In this document: positions 55,520-64,000 of the stretch, one piece after another | How the letters are laid out: the number at the start of each line of letters is the position of its first letter | Position numbering within the stretch: the first letter of the stretch is position 1 | Origin: Bermanella marisrubri | GTDB taxonomy: Bacteria > Pseudomonadota > Gammaproteobacteria > Pseudomonadales > Oceanobacteraceae | DNA: 64,000 nucleotides | Assembly: GCF_012295615.1 (NCBI RefSeq) | Contig: NZ_CP051183.1 | Span: 2,383,001 to 2,447,000 of the forward strand | Direction of reading: 5' to 3' | Program-made: the position numbers and the translations under genes | The notes under the pieces: model-generated | What the model was told of the DNA's origin: nothing | The model's input: only the letters and a program-made list of their open reading frames with translations | The model's database searches: none

Positions 55520-56549
55520 AATCTAATTGAAAAGTGATTGCCGGAGTAAATTCATAGTCTCGATCTCGGGGCCATGCTAACTCCGGAATGATTTCAGCAA
55601 AGATAAAATCATCATATATCTTGCGACGGTAGCTTACCGAAAAGATGACATCGCTTACCTTTCCGTATTCGAGTGTGTTACCGAGTATCTTGAATTGATA
55701 GAGCATGGCGGCTCGCTCGCTTAGCTCATCAAATATGGCTGAACTGGCTTCTAAATCGACATAATCATTGTCCAGTAAATAGTCGCCACTTAAGCTGATA
55801 TTTAAGTAACGATGAAAACCTAATGGCATTAAACCACTGACCGACGTAAATGCTCCCCACCCTTCATCTGTCCGCCAACCAATTTGCTGGTACAGCCGGG
55901 TTCTCCAATAATTGTGGTAGTCCACGCGACGTACACGAACACGGCTAAAATAGACAGGTTCTCCCGACCATCGCACTCCATTATCGAAACTCGTACGCCA
56001 ATTATCTCGTGGTTCTAAATCAACGCGCAAAGCTGTTGAGTAGGTTACATTATCAGTGGTATTGAGAATATCATTTTCAATTTGATCATCTTGATTTTCG
56101 TCGGTTTCGATAAGTAACTTGAAACGATCCCGACTATGGGGAAGAGTTAATCGCAAATTAACTCCCACCTGATAATCTGGATTATCAGCTTCCTCTCGTC
56201 GGCTAATAAAATATAGACGGCCATTACTTCCTGATGATTGATCGGCTATGACTTCATCATCAAAAAAGGCGCTCATAAAGAAAGAATCAACACCATCGTT
56301 TAGCGATTCAACGTAACCGGATACCAGTGAGCGAGACCAATCAAGAAATTTCAGAGTATCATAAGGGTTTTTACCATTAGTGTTACTCGATGTTGCCGTT
56401 TCATCGCTTTGACTTAGTTTTTTATCACTGCTTCGCTCAGGCTCTTCAGCAAACGTAGGCATGACATCAAGCACTGGAGGCTCCAGCTGCCCATGACTAA
56501 AAAGAGGTATGGTTGTTAAACACAGTAAAAATCCTTGGCGTCTGCCCAT
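55497..56549 (-). CDS. Putative outer-membrane beta-barrel protein
   Basis: 350 residues: a signal peptide (about 20 residues, SHGQ), a low-complexity acidic/Ser linker (about 30-65), then alternating beta-strand sequence with many aromatic belts (GVNLRLTLPHSRDRFKLLIE, YWRTRLYQQIGWRT, YRRKIYDDFIFAEIIPELAW) and a C-terminal ITFQLDFIF. I know no named family. It lies 9 bp after the cation efflux gene on the same strand, so they may be co-transcribed; the shared role, if any, is unknown. Confidence 0.65.
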   Translation of the reverse strand: MGRRQGFLLCLTTIPLFSHGQLEPPVLDVMPTFAEEPERSSDKKLSQSDETATSSNTNGKNPYDTLKFLDWSRSLVSGYVESLNDGVDSFFMSAFFDDEVIADQSSGSNGRLYFISRREEADNPDYQVGVNLRLTLPHSRDRFKLLIETDENQDDQIENDILNTTDNVTYSTALRVDLEPRDNWRTSFDNGVRWSGEPVYFSRVRVRRVDYHNYWRTRLYQQIGWRTDEGWGAFTSVSGLMPLGFHRYLNISLSGDYLLDNDYVDLEASSAIFDELSERAAMLYQFKILGNTLEYGKVSDVIFSVSYRRKIYDDFIFAEIIPELAWPRDRDYEFTPAITFQLDFIFGQDD

Positions 56550-56558
56550 TCCACTACC

Positions 56559-57422
56559 TTAGGTTTTTACCGGGTCATGATGTATCAAAACGTCCGCATT
56601 GGGGAATGCTTCTCGGATTTGATGATCAATACGATCACCAATTTCATGGGCTGACCAGAGTGTCAATTCTTCATCCAATTCGAGATGAAGTTGAATAAAA
56701 ATATCTTGTCCTGCCTGGCGGACACGCACATCATGACAACCCTCCGTTCCATGGGCTTTCGCGACAATAGCCTCGACCTGCTTTTCTACTTCTGGCAGCT
56801 GCTTATCCATCAAATCTTCATAGGCTCTCTTGCCCACACTAAATGCGTTGTAACTGATGAATACCGCGATGGCAATGGCCATAACCGCATCAAACCAAAT
56901 CAGCCCAAAGTCAACAAATAAAAACGCCACCATCACCGCAATATTCATTAAAACATCACCCTGATAGTGCAACGAATCGGCTTCCACGACCAAGGACTTA
57001 TTGCGACGCAATGTGTATTTTTGATAACTGACCAACGCTAGCGTCAATATAATTGCGATTGCACTCACTGAAATACCAATGGTGCTATTAGTGACTTGTC
57101 GTTGGTCTAACATGATATCGAAGCTATTAAGCACCAATACTAGGGCTGAACCCATCATAAACGTGGATTGCGCAAGTGCGGCAATGGACTCCATCTTGCC
57201 ATGCCCAAAGCGGTGCTCCTCATCGGCGGGAGTGAGTGCGTAGCGCAGTGCTAGGAAATTTATGAAAGCAGTGGCGCCATCGAGCATAGAGTCCAGCAAA
57301 GACCCCAACATACTGACGCTATCAGTAACCATATAAGCCCAGGTTTTTAACGCAATCAAAATAGCCGCGACCAATACTGAAGCCTGTGTAGCGCGTCGAC
57401 TCAATTTGTGTGCATCTTCCAT
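56559..57422 (-). CDS. fieF: Cation diffusion facilitator, FieF-like
   Basis: 287 residues from the ATG at 57422; a GTG 5 codons upstream is possible. Six membrane helices with the metal-site residues in SMLGSLLDSMLDGATAF and SLHYQGDVLMN, the FGHGKMESIAALAQS loop and a C-terminal cytoplasmic ferredoxin-like domain with RVRQAGQDIFIQLHLELD. It exports Zn2+/Fe2+ by proton exchange. FieF-type by resemblance; exact metal not certain. Confidence 0.88.
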   Translation of the reverse strand: MEDAHKLSRRATQASVLVAAILIALKTWAYMVTDSVSMLGSLLDSMLDGATAFINFLALRYALTPADEEHRFGHGKMESIAALAQSTFMMGSALVLVLNSFDIMLDQRQVTNSTIGISVSAIAIILTLALVSYQKYTLRRNKSLVVEADSLHYQGDVLMNIAVMVAFLFVDFGLIWFDAVMAIAIAVFISYNAFSVGKRAYEDLMDKQLPEVEKQVEAIVAKAHGTEGCHDVRVRQAGQDIFIQLHLELDEELTLWSAHEIGDRIDHQIREAFPNADVLIHHDPVKT

Positions 57423-57536
57423 AAATAATCCAAACACTCTTCGTAATTCACAATACTATCACGGCTTAATCTACATTCGCTGCAGAGTAAAATTTATCAC
57501 CTATACTCTCAGTATAGCGTTGTTAAGGTTTGACCA

Positions 57537-58328
57537 ATGTCAGTAACAGTCCCCGATCTATCGGTATTGCTCATTGAGCCATCACATACTCAAAGCAAGA
57601 TATTACAAGGCGTTCTTGACGCTGAGGGTATCACCAACCAAGAAACGTGCTGCACAGGTACAGAGGCTCTAGAGTACATTCAAAAATACAGTCCAGACTT
57701 GGTAATCAGTGCCATGTATTTTGATGATATGACGGCTATCGAACTACTGCAACGGATACGCAAAGCAGATAGCAATCAAGACCTTAATTTTATGCTGGTC
57801 TCAAGTGAAACAAGTTTCTCAATGATCGACCCGATCAAACAAGCAGGCGTGATTGCTATTTTACCAAAGCCCTTCGATCAGCGAGACTTCCACAATGCAC
57901 TGAGTGCAGCTCGGGACACCTTGGAAGTAAACGACATTCCATTAGAAAATTATGATGTAGATGAGCTTGTTGCATTAATCGTTGATGATTCAAGTACAGC
58001 ACGAAAACATATTGCCAAGCTTTTAAACAATTGCGGGATTGAAAGCATATTGTTCGCAGATAATGGTCAAGCGGCCATAGATGTATTGCACAATGAGAAA
58101 GTAGACTTCGTGATTACCGATTACAATATGCCTGAGATGGATGGCGAGGCATTGGTGCAGTACATTCAAAGCTCGGATTTTTCCTATCTTCCGATACTCA
58201 TGGTCAGCAGTGAGAGCGATTCACCACGCCTTAGTGCGCTACGACAAGCCGGTGTCTGTGCCATGTTAGACAAGGCGACCGATCCAAAGAGTTTCCGTGA
58301 AACCTTGAGTCGGTCTCTCAACAATTAA
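57537..58328 (+). CDS. Tandem receiver-domain protein with a degenerate first receiver
   Basis: 263 residues, two response-regulator receiver domains and no output domain. Receiver 1 (about 8-130) has LVISAMYFDD where a phospho-Asp is expected, so the Asp is replaced by Ala, and the acidic pair is LIEPS; the terminal Lys (LPKPFD) remains. Receiver 2 (about 143-260) looks intact: LIVDDS, VITDYNMPEMDG with the phospho-Asp, and LDKATD with the Lys. It may act as a phosphate sink or a partner-switching adaptor. No kinase gene adjoins it. The last 4 bp overlap the convergent small gene. Confidence 0.88.
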   Translation: MSVTVPDLSVLLIEPSHTQSKILQGVLDAEGITNQETCCTGTEALEYIQKYSPDLVISAMYFDDMTAIELLQRIRKADSNQDLNFMLVSSETSFSMIDPIKQAGVIAILPKPFDQRDFHNALSAARDTLEVNDIPLENYDVDELVALIVDDSSTARKHIAKLLNNCGIESILFADNGQAAIDVLHNEKVDFVITDYNMPEMDGEALVQYIQSSDFSYLPILMVSSESDSPRLSALRQAGVCAMLDKATDPKSFRETLSRSLNN

Positions 58329-58570
58329 CGATCAAGTTGTTCTAGCGCCATCAAACAAGCTTCTTGTTTAGACGCACCCGAAAACTGATGCTGAGAACGA
58401 TCAGCAAGGACTATGAACAGCAACGGCTGTCGCCACTGCATGAAATACCCAGACGATATAGACTGCTCAAGTCTCTCACAAGGAGACTTAGGCCAATATT
58501 GAATAGCAAACGCTACAATCAATAAACTAAAGGTAACAATACCGAATGGCCACTTCTTTTTTATAGTCAT
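58325..58570 (-). CDS. Small single-pass membrane protein, unknown
   Basis: 81 residues from the ATG at 58570; a TTG 7 codons upstream is an alternative. One membrane helix (about residues 8-25), then a small periplasmic part with two Cys (SPCERLEQ, QEACLMALEQ). It starts 1 bp after the stop of the upstream acyltransferase gene, so the two form a unit. No family recognised. Confidence 0.6.
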   Translation of the reverse strand: MTIKKKWPFGIVTFSLLIVAFAIQYWPKSPCERLEQSISSGYFMQWRQPLLFIVLADRSQHQFSGASKQEACLMALEQLDR

Positions 58571-58571
58571 A

Positions 58572-59687
58572 TCAATTCTTATGTTCTTCAACGCTTTGCG
58601 CTAGCTCAACCGGCTTTGCATAATTCTTTTGCAAAATCGATAACACGGAACTGGGTTGGGATTTGAAACGTTTGCGCCATGTCAGCGATGCAATTGAGCT
58701 TTGGGACTGACAAGCATCATGAGCGGCATAGTTTACATCAAATAACTCATATTTAGAGTAAATCGCTTGATCAACAGCGTGACACCAGTCCTTCGCGTGA
58801 TCACTTTCCAATTTCACTGGTTCAGAAAAATGAATCCGAACTTTGCCTTTGTAACCTTTCAGGCCTTTTAAAATAGACATGAAATCTTCATCCGCATGCT
58901 TCTCATAGTGCCCTGAAGTTGACTCTGCATGTAATTGCTTGGCCTTATCAACATCACATGGATCCCATTCATAACTGATGGAGACCGGTACAATGTTTAA
59001 ATAATGCATACTCTGATTGAAACTCCAACCGAGCTTTTTCCCAGCCAAATGTAACATTTTTAGAACAGCACTTTCGGTCTGATCAAAATTATCTTTAGCT
59101 CGACCCTCTCTCTGAGCAATCCAAACATGCTGATTTTGTTTAATACAATCATGGATATAGGCAGATAAATTTTGCGCCGCTTTTAATTTTTCTCGAACGC
59201 CATTCAAAGACCGCTTAACAATAAAACTCTTATTGAGTCTCATGATGTGAGCCACAAATTCGCGGCCAAGCAAATTATCGCCAATCGCTACTTTGCTTGT
59301 CGCATGGCCACTTTGTAGTAGCGCGTAGTTAACCAATAATGGATCCATGGCGATATCACGATGATTACTCATAAACAAATAGGTTTGCGCTTTATCCAAA
59401 GATTCAAGCCCGGTAATACGCAATTCACTAATCGTAGTTTCCAGCAAGCTTTTAACGTGTGGTGCTAATTGCTGCTGCCAATCATCAATACTGTGAATTT
59501 TTTGAAATTTACTGGATAAGCCAGTATGAATCCGCTTTTGTGTCCAACGTGGTAAATATCGTGAAAGCTTTGGATAACGCTGCTTTGCAATAAAATCGAT
59601 AAACTCAACGTCATTGATCAGCGATTTAAGAACATCACTGACTTCATGGTCACTATATGCTCGAATGTCATCAAACATGAACGTCAT
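58572..59687 (-). CDS. PlsC-type acyltransferase (long form)
   Basis: 371 residues. The acyltransferase motif NHRDIAMD (HX4D, about residue 109), IVKRSL near 154, a basic AQREGRAKD loop in place of the usual PEGTRS, and NIVPVSISYEWDPCD. The protein is longer than PlsC and lacks clear membrane helices; the long form occurs in several marine gammaproteobacteria. It probably acylates a lipid precursor, but the acceptor is unknown. AAGGATT precedes the ATG. It lies 5 bp after the Sel1-type gene. Confidence 0.82.
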   Translation of the reverse strand: MTFMFDDIRAYSDHEVSDVLKSLINDVEFIDFIAKQRYPKLSRYLPRWTQKRIHTGLSSKFQKIHSIDDWQQQLAPHVKSLLETTISELRITGLESLDKAQTYLFMSNHRDIAMDPLLVNYALLQSGHATSKVAIGDNLLGREFVAHIMRLNKSFIVKRSLNGVREKLKAAQNLSAYIHDCIKQNQHVWIAQREGRAKDNFDQTESAVLKMLHLAGKKLGWSFNQSMHYLNIVPVSISYEWDPCDVDKAKQLHAESTSGHYEKHADEDFMSILKGLKGYKGKVRIHFSEPVKLESDHAKDWCHAVDQAIYSKYELFDVNYAAHDACQSQSSIASLTWRKRFKSQPSSVLSILQKNYAKPVELAQSVEEHKN

Positions 59688-59692
59688 AATCC

Positions 59693-60217
59693 TTAATCTT
59701 GTAACCGGCTATGCTGATGAAACCGCTCAGACCAAGTCTGCGCCAACTGTAAATCTTGCTGCGCTCCCCATTTTCCATCTTTATAAGCTTGACTTAAACG
59801 CAGTGCCGCCATGGCATGTCCTTGCTCCGCAGCTGCTTGGTACAAACTAAGGGGGTTGTGGTTAGGAATAATCACCTCCTTGTTGTGTACTAATTGTTCG
59901 GCCAACATAAACTGCGCTTGAACTGATTGCTCGGCTAACGTCGCTAAATACTCTATGCCACGACGTTTATTCATAGGGGTTACGCCACGATAACTTAATA
60001 TTTGTCCAAACAAGAGCAGTGCTGGCTGGAACCCCAAATCAGCACTGCGCTGCAGTTGTCGCATACTAAAATGATGGATCTTCTCTGACCAGCCGGCAAG
60101 ACCGGTCTTGAATAACAGGCGGCCAATAAAATAAAAACATCGAGCCAGTAATAAATCGCCTAGCTTTTTCACGTATATACCCACAAAAATTCTGGTTTTA
60201 CGATACTTCATTCCCAT
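59693..60217 (-). CDS. Sel1-like repeat protein
   Basis: 174 residues. An amphipathic N-terminus (about 50 residues, Leu/Phe-rich, possibly membrane-associated) precedes helical repeats with Sel1/TPR spacing: RQLQRSADLGFQPALLLFGQIL, GIEYLATLAEQSVQAQFMLAEQL, SLYQAAAEQGHAMAALRLSQAYKDG. Such repeats bind protein partners. Possible ATG starts are 60217 and 60211. First gene of a unit with the acyltransferase and the small membrane protein. Confidence 0.75.
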   Translation of the reverse strand: MGMKYRKTRIFVGIYVKKLGDLLLARCFYFIGRLLFKTGLAGWSEKIHHFSMRQLQRSADLGFQPALLLFGQILSYRGVTPMNKRRGIEYLATLAEQSVQAQFMLAEQLVHNKEVIIPNHNPLSLYQAAAEQGHAMAALRLSQAYKDGKWGAQQDLQLAQTWSERFHQHSRLQD

Positions 60218-60269
60218 TCAAGCGTGTGGGACAATATCGCTAAATACCCATGACTAACAGGAGCCCAAC

Positions 60270-60644
60270 GTGAGCGTTGATTCTTGGCAACCGATCCAAC
60301 CCGCAACCGACATAACGGCCTCTGACCTAAAGAAAATGACGGATTTCGCCCACGAGGAGAAGACCAACCTTACCTCAGAATTAGATTGGATTCAGCCATT
60401 TATCCAAGGCAAAAAAGAAATCTGGTCTAAGGCAGCAGAAAACCTAGGGGAAGCTGAGCTAATTGCACTGATTCGCTGGTTCACGCTTTTAGAAAAAGAG
60501 CAAAATTGGGACCTAGGAGAAGGCTCTCCGGTTATTCCGCTGTTTAAACACTACAAGAAGACCTGCGGCATCAATCGTGAGCTGGTTAAGTGGGTAAAAG
60601 AGCACAGCGAAAATAAATATCTACCTTTTGGCCCTTTGCTTTAA
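60270..60644 (+). CDS. Conserved small cytoplasmic protein, unknown
   Basis: 124 residues, helical, starting with a GTG preceded by AGGAGC. Segments IQPFIQGKKEIWSKAAENLGEAELIALIRWFTLLEKEQNWDLGEGSPVIPLFKHYKK resemble a conserved gammaproteobacterial family I cannot name. No signal or motif. Single gene, divergent from the Sel1 gene. Confidence 0.65.
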   Translation: MSVDSWQPIQPATDITASDLKKMTDFAHEEKTNLTSELDWIQPFIQGKKEIWSKAAENLGEAELIALIRWFTLLEKEQNWDLGEGSPVIPLFKHYKKTCGINRELVKWVKEHSENKYLPFGPLL

Positions 60645-60770
60645 CCCGCACTTTTCACCTTATTCTCCCGCTGGTTGGCTCTATTGAGCCAACTCTCAGC
60701 AGCTTGGCTACAACTCTGTAAACTCTCAACTATAGTTATTAAAGGCTTTTAAGGATTATTAGGTCGTTTA

Positions 60771-61655
60771 ATGACGCACATTCTCATCGTCGATGATGTC
60801 GCATCCAATTTGGTTTTACTTGGTTCCCACTTAGAAGACCAAGACTATAGTGTCATTGAAGCGACCAATGGCCCCCAAGCCCTTGATCTATTGCAATCCC
60901 ACGATGACATAGATCTTGTTTTATTAGATGTAGAAATGCCGAAAATGAGTGGCCTTGAGGTGCTCAGAAAAATCAAACAAGATGAGCAAATTAAAGACCT
61001 TCCAGTCATATTGGTTACCGCAAACGGTGATGATCAAAACGTCGTCGATGGGCTAGACTTAGGCGCCGTTGATTACGTCATTAAGCCCTATTCCCTCTCC
61101 GTTTTGCTCGCACGTGTACGCAGTGCGCTAAGAGAAAAAGAGCGTCTCGACTTGATGGAAAAATGGGCTACCACGGACCCTCTTACTGGCTTGTACAACC
61201 GTCGTTTCTTTTTTGAACAAGCTCAACGAGAACTTGAGCGTGTACAGCGCAATGAGACCGATGCCAGCTTCATCATTCTTGATATCGATCATTTCAAAAA
61301 GGTGAATGACGAATACGGTCATTTAGTCGGTGATGATGTGCTCGAGGGTTTAGCCAAACTATTTAAAGAAACCTTCCGCAAAGTCGATCTGTGTTGTCGA
61401 TTTGGCGGAGAAGAATTTGTGATTTGCTTGCCGGATACGGATACCGAAGGTGCCCTATTGGTTGCAGAACGTACACGTAAAAAGGTCGAAGAATTATCGT
61501 TTAATACCGAGAAAGGTCCGCTACACGTCACTATTAGTTTGGGCGTATCGAGCGCCAACGAAAATACGACGTTGGAAGACATGCTAAAGCGTGCTGATGA
61601 TGCGTTGTATCAAGCTAAACAAAATGGCCGTAATCGCACAGAAAGCCTCGACTAA
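60771..61655 (+). CDS. PleD-like response-regulator diguanylate cyclase
   Basis: 294 residues. Receiver domain (1-120: ILIVDDVASN, LVLLDVEMPKMSG with the phospho-Asp, IKPYS with the Lys) fused by a short helix to a GGDEF domain (WATTDPLTGLYNRRFFFEQ, DIDHFKKVNDEYGHLVGDD, CRFGGEEFVICLPDT). The I-site RKVD sits five residues before GGEEF. An active, feedback-inhibited cyclic-di-GMP synthase, switched by an unlinked histidine kinase. Confidence 0.94.
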   Translation: MTHILIVDDVASNLVLLGSHLEDQDYSVIEATNGPQALDLLQSHDDIDLVLLDVEMPKMSGLEVLRKIKQDEQIKDLPVILVTANGDDQNVVDGLDLGAVDYVIKPYSLSVLLARVRSALREKERLDLMEKWATTDPLTGLYNRRFFFEQAQRELERVQRNETDASFIILDIDHFKKVNDEYGHLVGDDVLEGLAKLFKETFRKVDLCCRFGGEEFVICLPDTDTEGALLVAERTRKKVEELSFNTEKGPLHVTISLGVSSANENTTLEDMLKRADDALYQAKQNGRNRTESLD

Positions 61656-61734
61656 ACCTCCCTTCCTGACTATAGCGCTGAGCAAAAATCCGCTACACTA
61701 AGCCAACACCATTACAGGCATTAGGTCGTTCACT

Positions 61735-62007
61735 GTGAATAAGCAACAAATATACAATCGCATTGCCAAAGCAACGATTAAAGCACTTCGGGAACAAGCA
61801 GAAAGCGGACAGGTCAATAGCATGACCACTGATCTGGTTTATCAGGCCATTGATCAAGCATTTCAGACGGAATACGCACAACTGGTGGAACAAAACCAAC
61901 GCTTTAGAGAGGTGTTGGAACAACTTTCCAATAGTGGCGAACTTTCTATTGAAGACATGCAAGATATTGCCAAGTCGAGCTTACAAGCCGATTCAAAGAA
62001 GCATTAA
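61735..62007 (+). CDS. Small conserved hypothetical protein
   Basis: 90 residues beginning with a GTG; charged, helical, with no signal. Pattern QQIYNRIAKATIKALREQAESGQ and VYQAIDQAFQTEYAQLVEQNQRF suggests a coiled coil. Function unknown. It precedes the M16 protease gene by 26 bp. Confidence 0.6.
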   Translation: MNKQQIYNRIAKATIKALREQAESGQVNSMTTDLVYQAIDQAFQTEYAQLVEQNQRFREVLEQLSNSGELSIEDMQDIAKSSLQADSKKH

Positions 62008-62033
62008 ATAATGACAATTACTAAGGAGTAAGC

Positions 62034-64000
62034 ATGTTGACCCGCAACCGTACGTTTTTCTTAGCGATCGTGCTTGCCATCGGATTCAGTTTTTTCCGTG
62101 GCGCATTTGATACGCAACCGGTTTCCAGCCCAATGGACGAAAAACAATATCGCTATACAACACTAGAAAATGGTTTACCCGTTTTACTTATTAGCGATGC
62201 AAATGCAGACCATGGTGCAGCCAGCTTAGACGTCAACGTGGGAAGTTTACAGAACCCGAAAGATAGACAAGGGCTAGCTCACTTCTTAGAACACATGCTA
62301 TTTCTTGGTACAAAGAAATACCCAGATGCAGGCGAGTACCAAGCTTTCCTTAGTCAACATGGCGGTACTCACAATGCGTTCACTGCTAGTGAACACACCA
62401 ACTACTTCTTCCAAATCAACGCAGGTCATTTAGAAGGCGCTCTCGATCGCTTTAGTCGCTTTTTCTACGAGCCGTTATTCACCGAGGAATATGTACAACG
62501 TGAAAAAGAGGCCGTACACAGCGAATACAAGGCTAAGATTTTAGACGATGGTCGCCGTGTTTATAGCGTTTACAAACAAATCACCAATCCAGAACACCCA
62601 GCCAGTGCATTTGCAGTGGGATCATTGGAAACACTAAGTGACAAAGGCCATGACAATAAAATCCGTGATCAATTACTTGATTTTTATGAACGCTATTACA
62701 GCGCGAACTTAATGACACTTGTTGTGTATGGGCCTCAGCCATTAAATACGCTCGATGAATGGAGCAAAAAGTTCTTTTCGCCTATAGAAAACAACAAAGC
62801 AAGTGTTCCTGATTACCCGCAAACAATATTCGAAGAGACAGCGCTAGACCTACGTATTCAGGCACACAAAACACTGTATGAGTTGAACTTTAGTTTCGAA
62901 CTAGGTGATGGTTTTAATCAATATCAAAGCAAACCAACATCCTACATTGGCCATCTCTTAGGACATGAAGGTGAAGGCAGCTTGCTTGCTATGCTTAAGG
63001 CCAAAGGACTAGCAGATGGCCTCAGCGCTGGCTTGCAAGCACGAATTAAAAACAACAGCGTTTTCCAAGTCAGCATTAGCCTCACACCAAAAGGTTTAAC
63101 CGAACTTGATTTCATTACTGAGCAGTTATTTGCTTATATTCGCCTTGTTGAGAATGAAGGCATTCAAAAATGGATCTTTGAAGAAAACCAGCAACTTGGT
63201 GATATTCATTTCACGTTCGCAGAGGGCCGTTCCCCATCTAGCCTTGTGCAAACTTTAAGTATGAACATGCATGAGTACCCGGTCGAAGACATACTACAGG
63301 GGCCATATGTTTGGCGCGCTTTTAACGCCGAGCTTATCAAAAAAGCATTAAGCAAAATGATACCTAGTAATACTATCCGAACGCTGATCACACCAGAAAT
63401 TACTGGCGAGCGAAAAGATCCCTGGTATCAAACACCGTATAGTGTTGCCGAAATAGCTAAATCTGATTTAGACAAATGGCAAACAAGCGAGCCAGTTGAG
63501 AGTCTTGCAATTCCAGAGCCTAATCCATTCATTCCTGAGGATTTGGGTTTAATCGAAGCGGCAAATAAAACCAAACCCAGCGCCATCATCGAGCAAGAAA
63601 AAATAGATGCTTGGCACCTAGCAGATACACAATTTAACAACCCACAAAGCGCACTTTATATTGCTTTACGCTCAAACTTACCTAAGCAAAGCGCCAAAAA
63701 CCAAGTACTGGTTGAAGCTTGGGTCGAACTGCTCAACCGCCACTTAAATAGCTTTAGCTATCCTGCACTCTTAGCCGGACAGGAATACCAACTATACACT
63801 CACATGCGCGGATTAAGTATTCGTCTATATGGCTACCGCGACAAACAAGACAAAGTATTAAGCAAGGTTCTCGAAGCCCTACAAACCTATCAGCCAGAAG
63901 AAACGCAGTGGAAGGACGTACAAGAAAGACTGATTCGCGATTATCAAAATACGCTTAAAGCAAAGCCTTATAAACGCGCCATCGCGCAGCTCAATACTAG
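62034..64000 (+). CDS. M16 (pitrilysin/insulinase) zinc metalloprotease, truncated by window edge
   Basis: The reading frame runs from the ATG at 62034 (AAGGAG upstream) to the window edge, at least 655 residues; the C-terminal half is missing. A hydrophobic leader (first about 25 residues) suggests export. The inverted zinc site HFLEHMLF (HxxEH, about residue 83-90) and the downstream Glu in EAVHSEYKAK are present, as are FTASEHTNYFFQ and LGHEGEGSLLAMLK. Family members are large periplasmic peptidases such as E. coli protease III (PtrA). Confidence 0.92.
   Translation, partial: MLTRNRTFFLAIVLAIGFSFFRGAFDTQPVSSPMDEKQYRYTTLENGLPVLLISDANADHGAASLDVNVGSLQNPKDRQGLAHFLEHMLFLGTKKYPDAGEYQAFLSQHGGTHNAFTASEHTNYFFQINAGHLEGALDRFSRFFYEPLFTEEYVQREKEAVHSEYKAKILDDGRRVYSVYKQITNPEHPASAFAVGSLETLSDKGHDNKIRDQLLDFYERYYSANLMTLVVYGPQPLNTLDEWSKKFFSPIENNKASVPDYPQTIFEETALDLRIQAHKTLYELNFSFELGDGFNQYQSKPTSYIGHLLGHEGEGSLLAMLKAKGLADGLSAGLQARIKNNSVFQVSISLTPKGLTELDFITEQLFAYIRLVENEGIQKWIFEENQQLGDIHFTFAEGRSPSSLVQTLSMNMHEYPVEDILQGPYVWRAFNAELIKKALSKMIPSNTIRTLITPEITGERKDPWYQTPYSVAEIAKSDLDKWQTSEPVESLAIPEPNPFIPEDLGLIEAANKTKPSAIIEQEKIDAWHLADTQFNNPQSALYIALRSNLPKQSAKNQVLVEAWVELLNRHLNSFSYPALLAGQEYQLYTHMRGLSIRLYGYRDKQDKVLSKVLEALQTYQPEETQWKDVQERLIRDYQNTLKAKPYKRAIAQLNT

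Noticed and set aside
57537-58328. Fused two-component system with DNA-binding output
   Set aside because: Both halves are receiver domains and the protein ends right after the second; no HTH is present.

Overview
The window looks like the chromosome of a marine, aerobic, heterotrophic gammaproteobacterium of the Oceanospirillales/Pseudomonadales type (a Bermanella- or Oleispira-like genome is my best guess; no rRNA marker is present to prove it). The evidence is the gene content: a liuRABCDE leucine/isovalerate operon, an AlkK-like acyl-CoA synthetase, an acyl-CoA desaturase with its own reductase, ornithine-lipid genes, the rnd-ycgL-ycgN and dnaX-ybaB-recR gene orders, and moderate GC by eye. 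It is mostly ordinary core chromosome, densely packed, with no prophage, integron, CRISPR array or complete insertion sequence.

Layout. 1-6.1 kb: an edge-truncated FG-GAP/thrombospondin-3-like lipoprotein, a periplasmic binding-protein-like gene, truC, an AlkK-like acyl-CoA ligase behind palindromes and a start-site hairpin, and a transglutaminase-like protein. 6.5-13.6 kb: liuR with a perfect palindromic operator, then liuA-B-C-D-E for leucine to acetyl-CoA plus acetoacetate. 13.7-17.7 kb: a lipase-like lipoprotein, an ACT protein and an unknown 390-residue protein in an overlapping operon, puuE, an RcsF-like lipoprotein and acylphosphatase. 17.9-24.4 kb: an orphan polyamine-type binding protein, hemN with a candidate Anr/FNR box, a chemoreceptor-like coiled-coil protein paired with an ODP-type metallo-beta-lactamase-fold protein, and a ferredoxin reductase/fatty-acid desaturase pair. 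24.5-32.4 kb: adenine deaminase, a Fur-boxed iron locus (TonB receptor, DUF4374-like lipoprotein, divergent PepSY membrane protein) resembling the Bacteroides Xus xenosiderophore system, and a sodium:solute symporter. 32.5-38.8 kb, minus strand: small membrane proteins, ycgN, two copies of a structured repeat, ycgL-rnd, recR, ybaB, dnaX and 4.5S RNA. 39-44 kb: gloB, a 263-bp MITE-like element, fbp and a GGDEF-EAL protein. 44-56 kb: MAPEG, a high-molecular-weight FabG, olsB-olsA plus a DUF4442 gene, a diguanylate cyclase, a YciH/SUI1 factor, a PilZ-like protein, ackA-pta and acyltransferases. 56-64 kb: an outer-membrane protein with a cation efflux pump, a tandem-receiver protein, another acyltransferase, a Sel1-type protein, a PleD-like cyclase and an edge-truncated M16 protease.

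How the genes work together: catabolism of leucine and fatty acids feeds acetyl-CoA, which ackA-pta interconverts with acetate; desaturase, OlsAB and several PlsC-type acyltransferases remodel membrane lipids; three GGDEF proteins and a PilZ-like protein suggest active cyclic-di-GMP signalling. The most interesting signals are the Xus-like iron locus in a gammaproteobacterium, the chemoreceptor-like/ODP pair behind a long palindrome, a complete programmed -1 frameshift signal in dnaX, the paired hairpin repeats between ycgN and ycgL, the TTAA-flanked MITE, and two start-site hairpins that place the ribosome-binding site in the loop.
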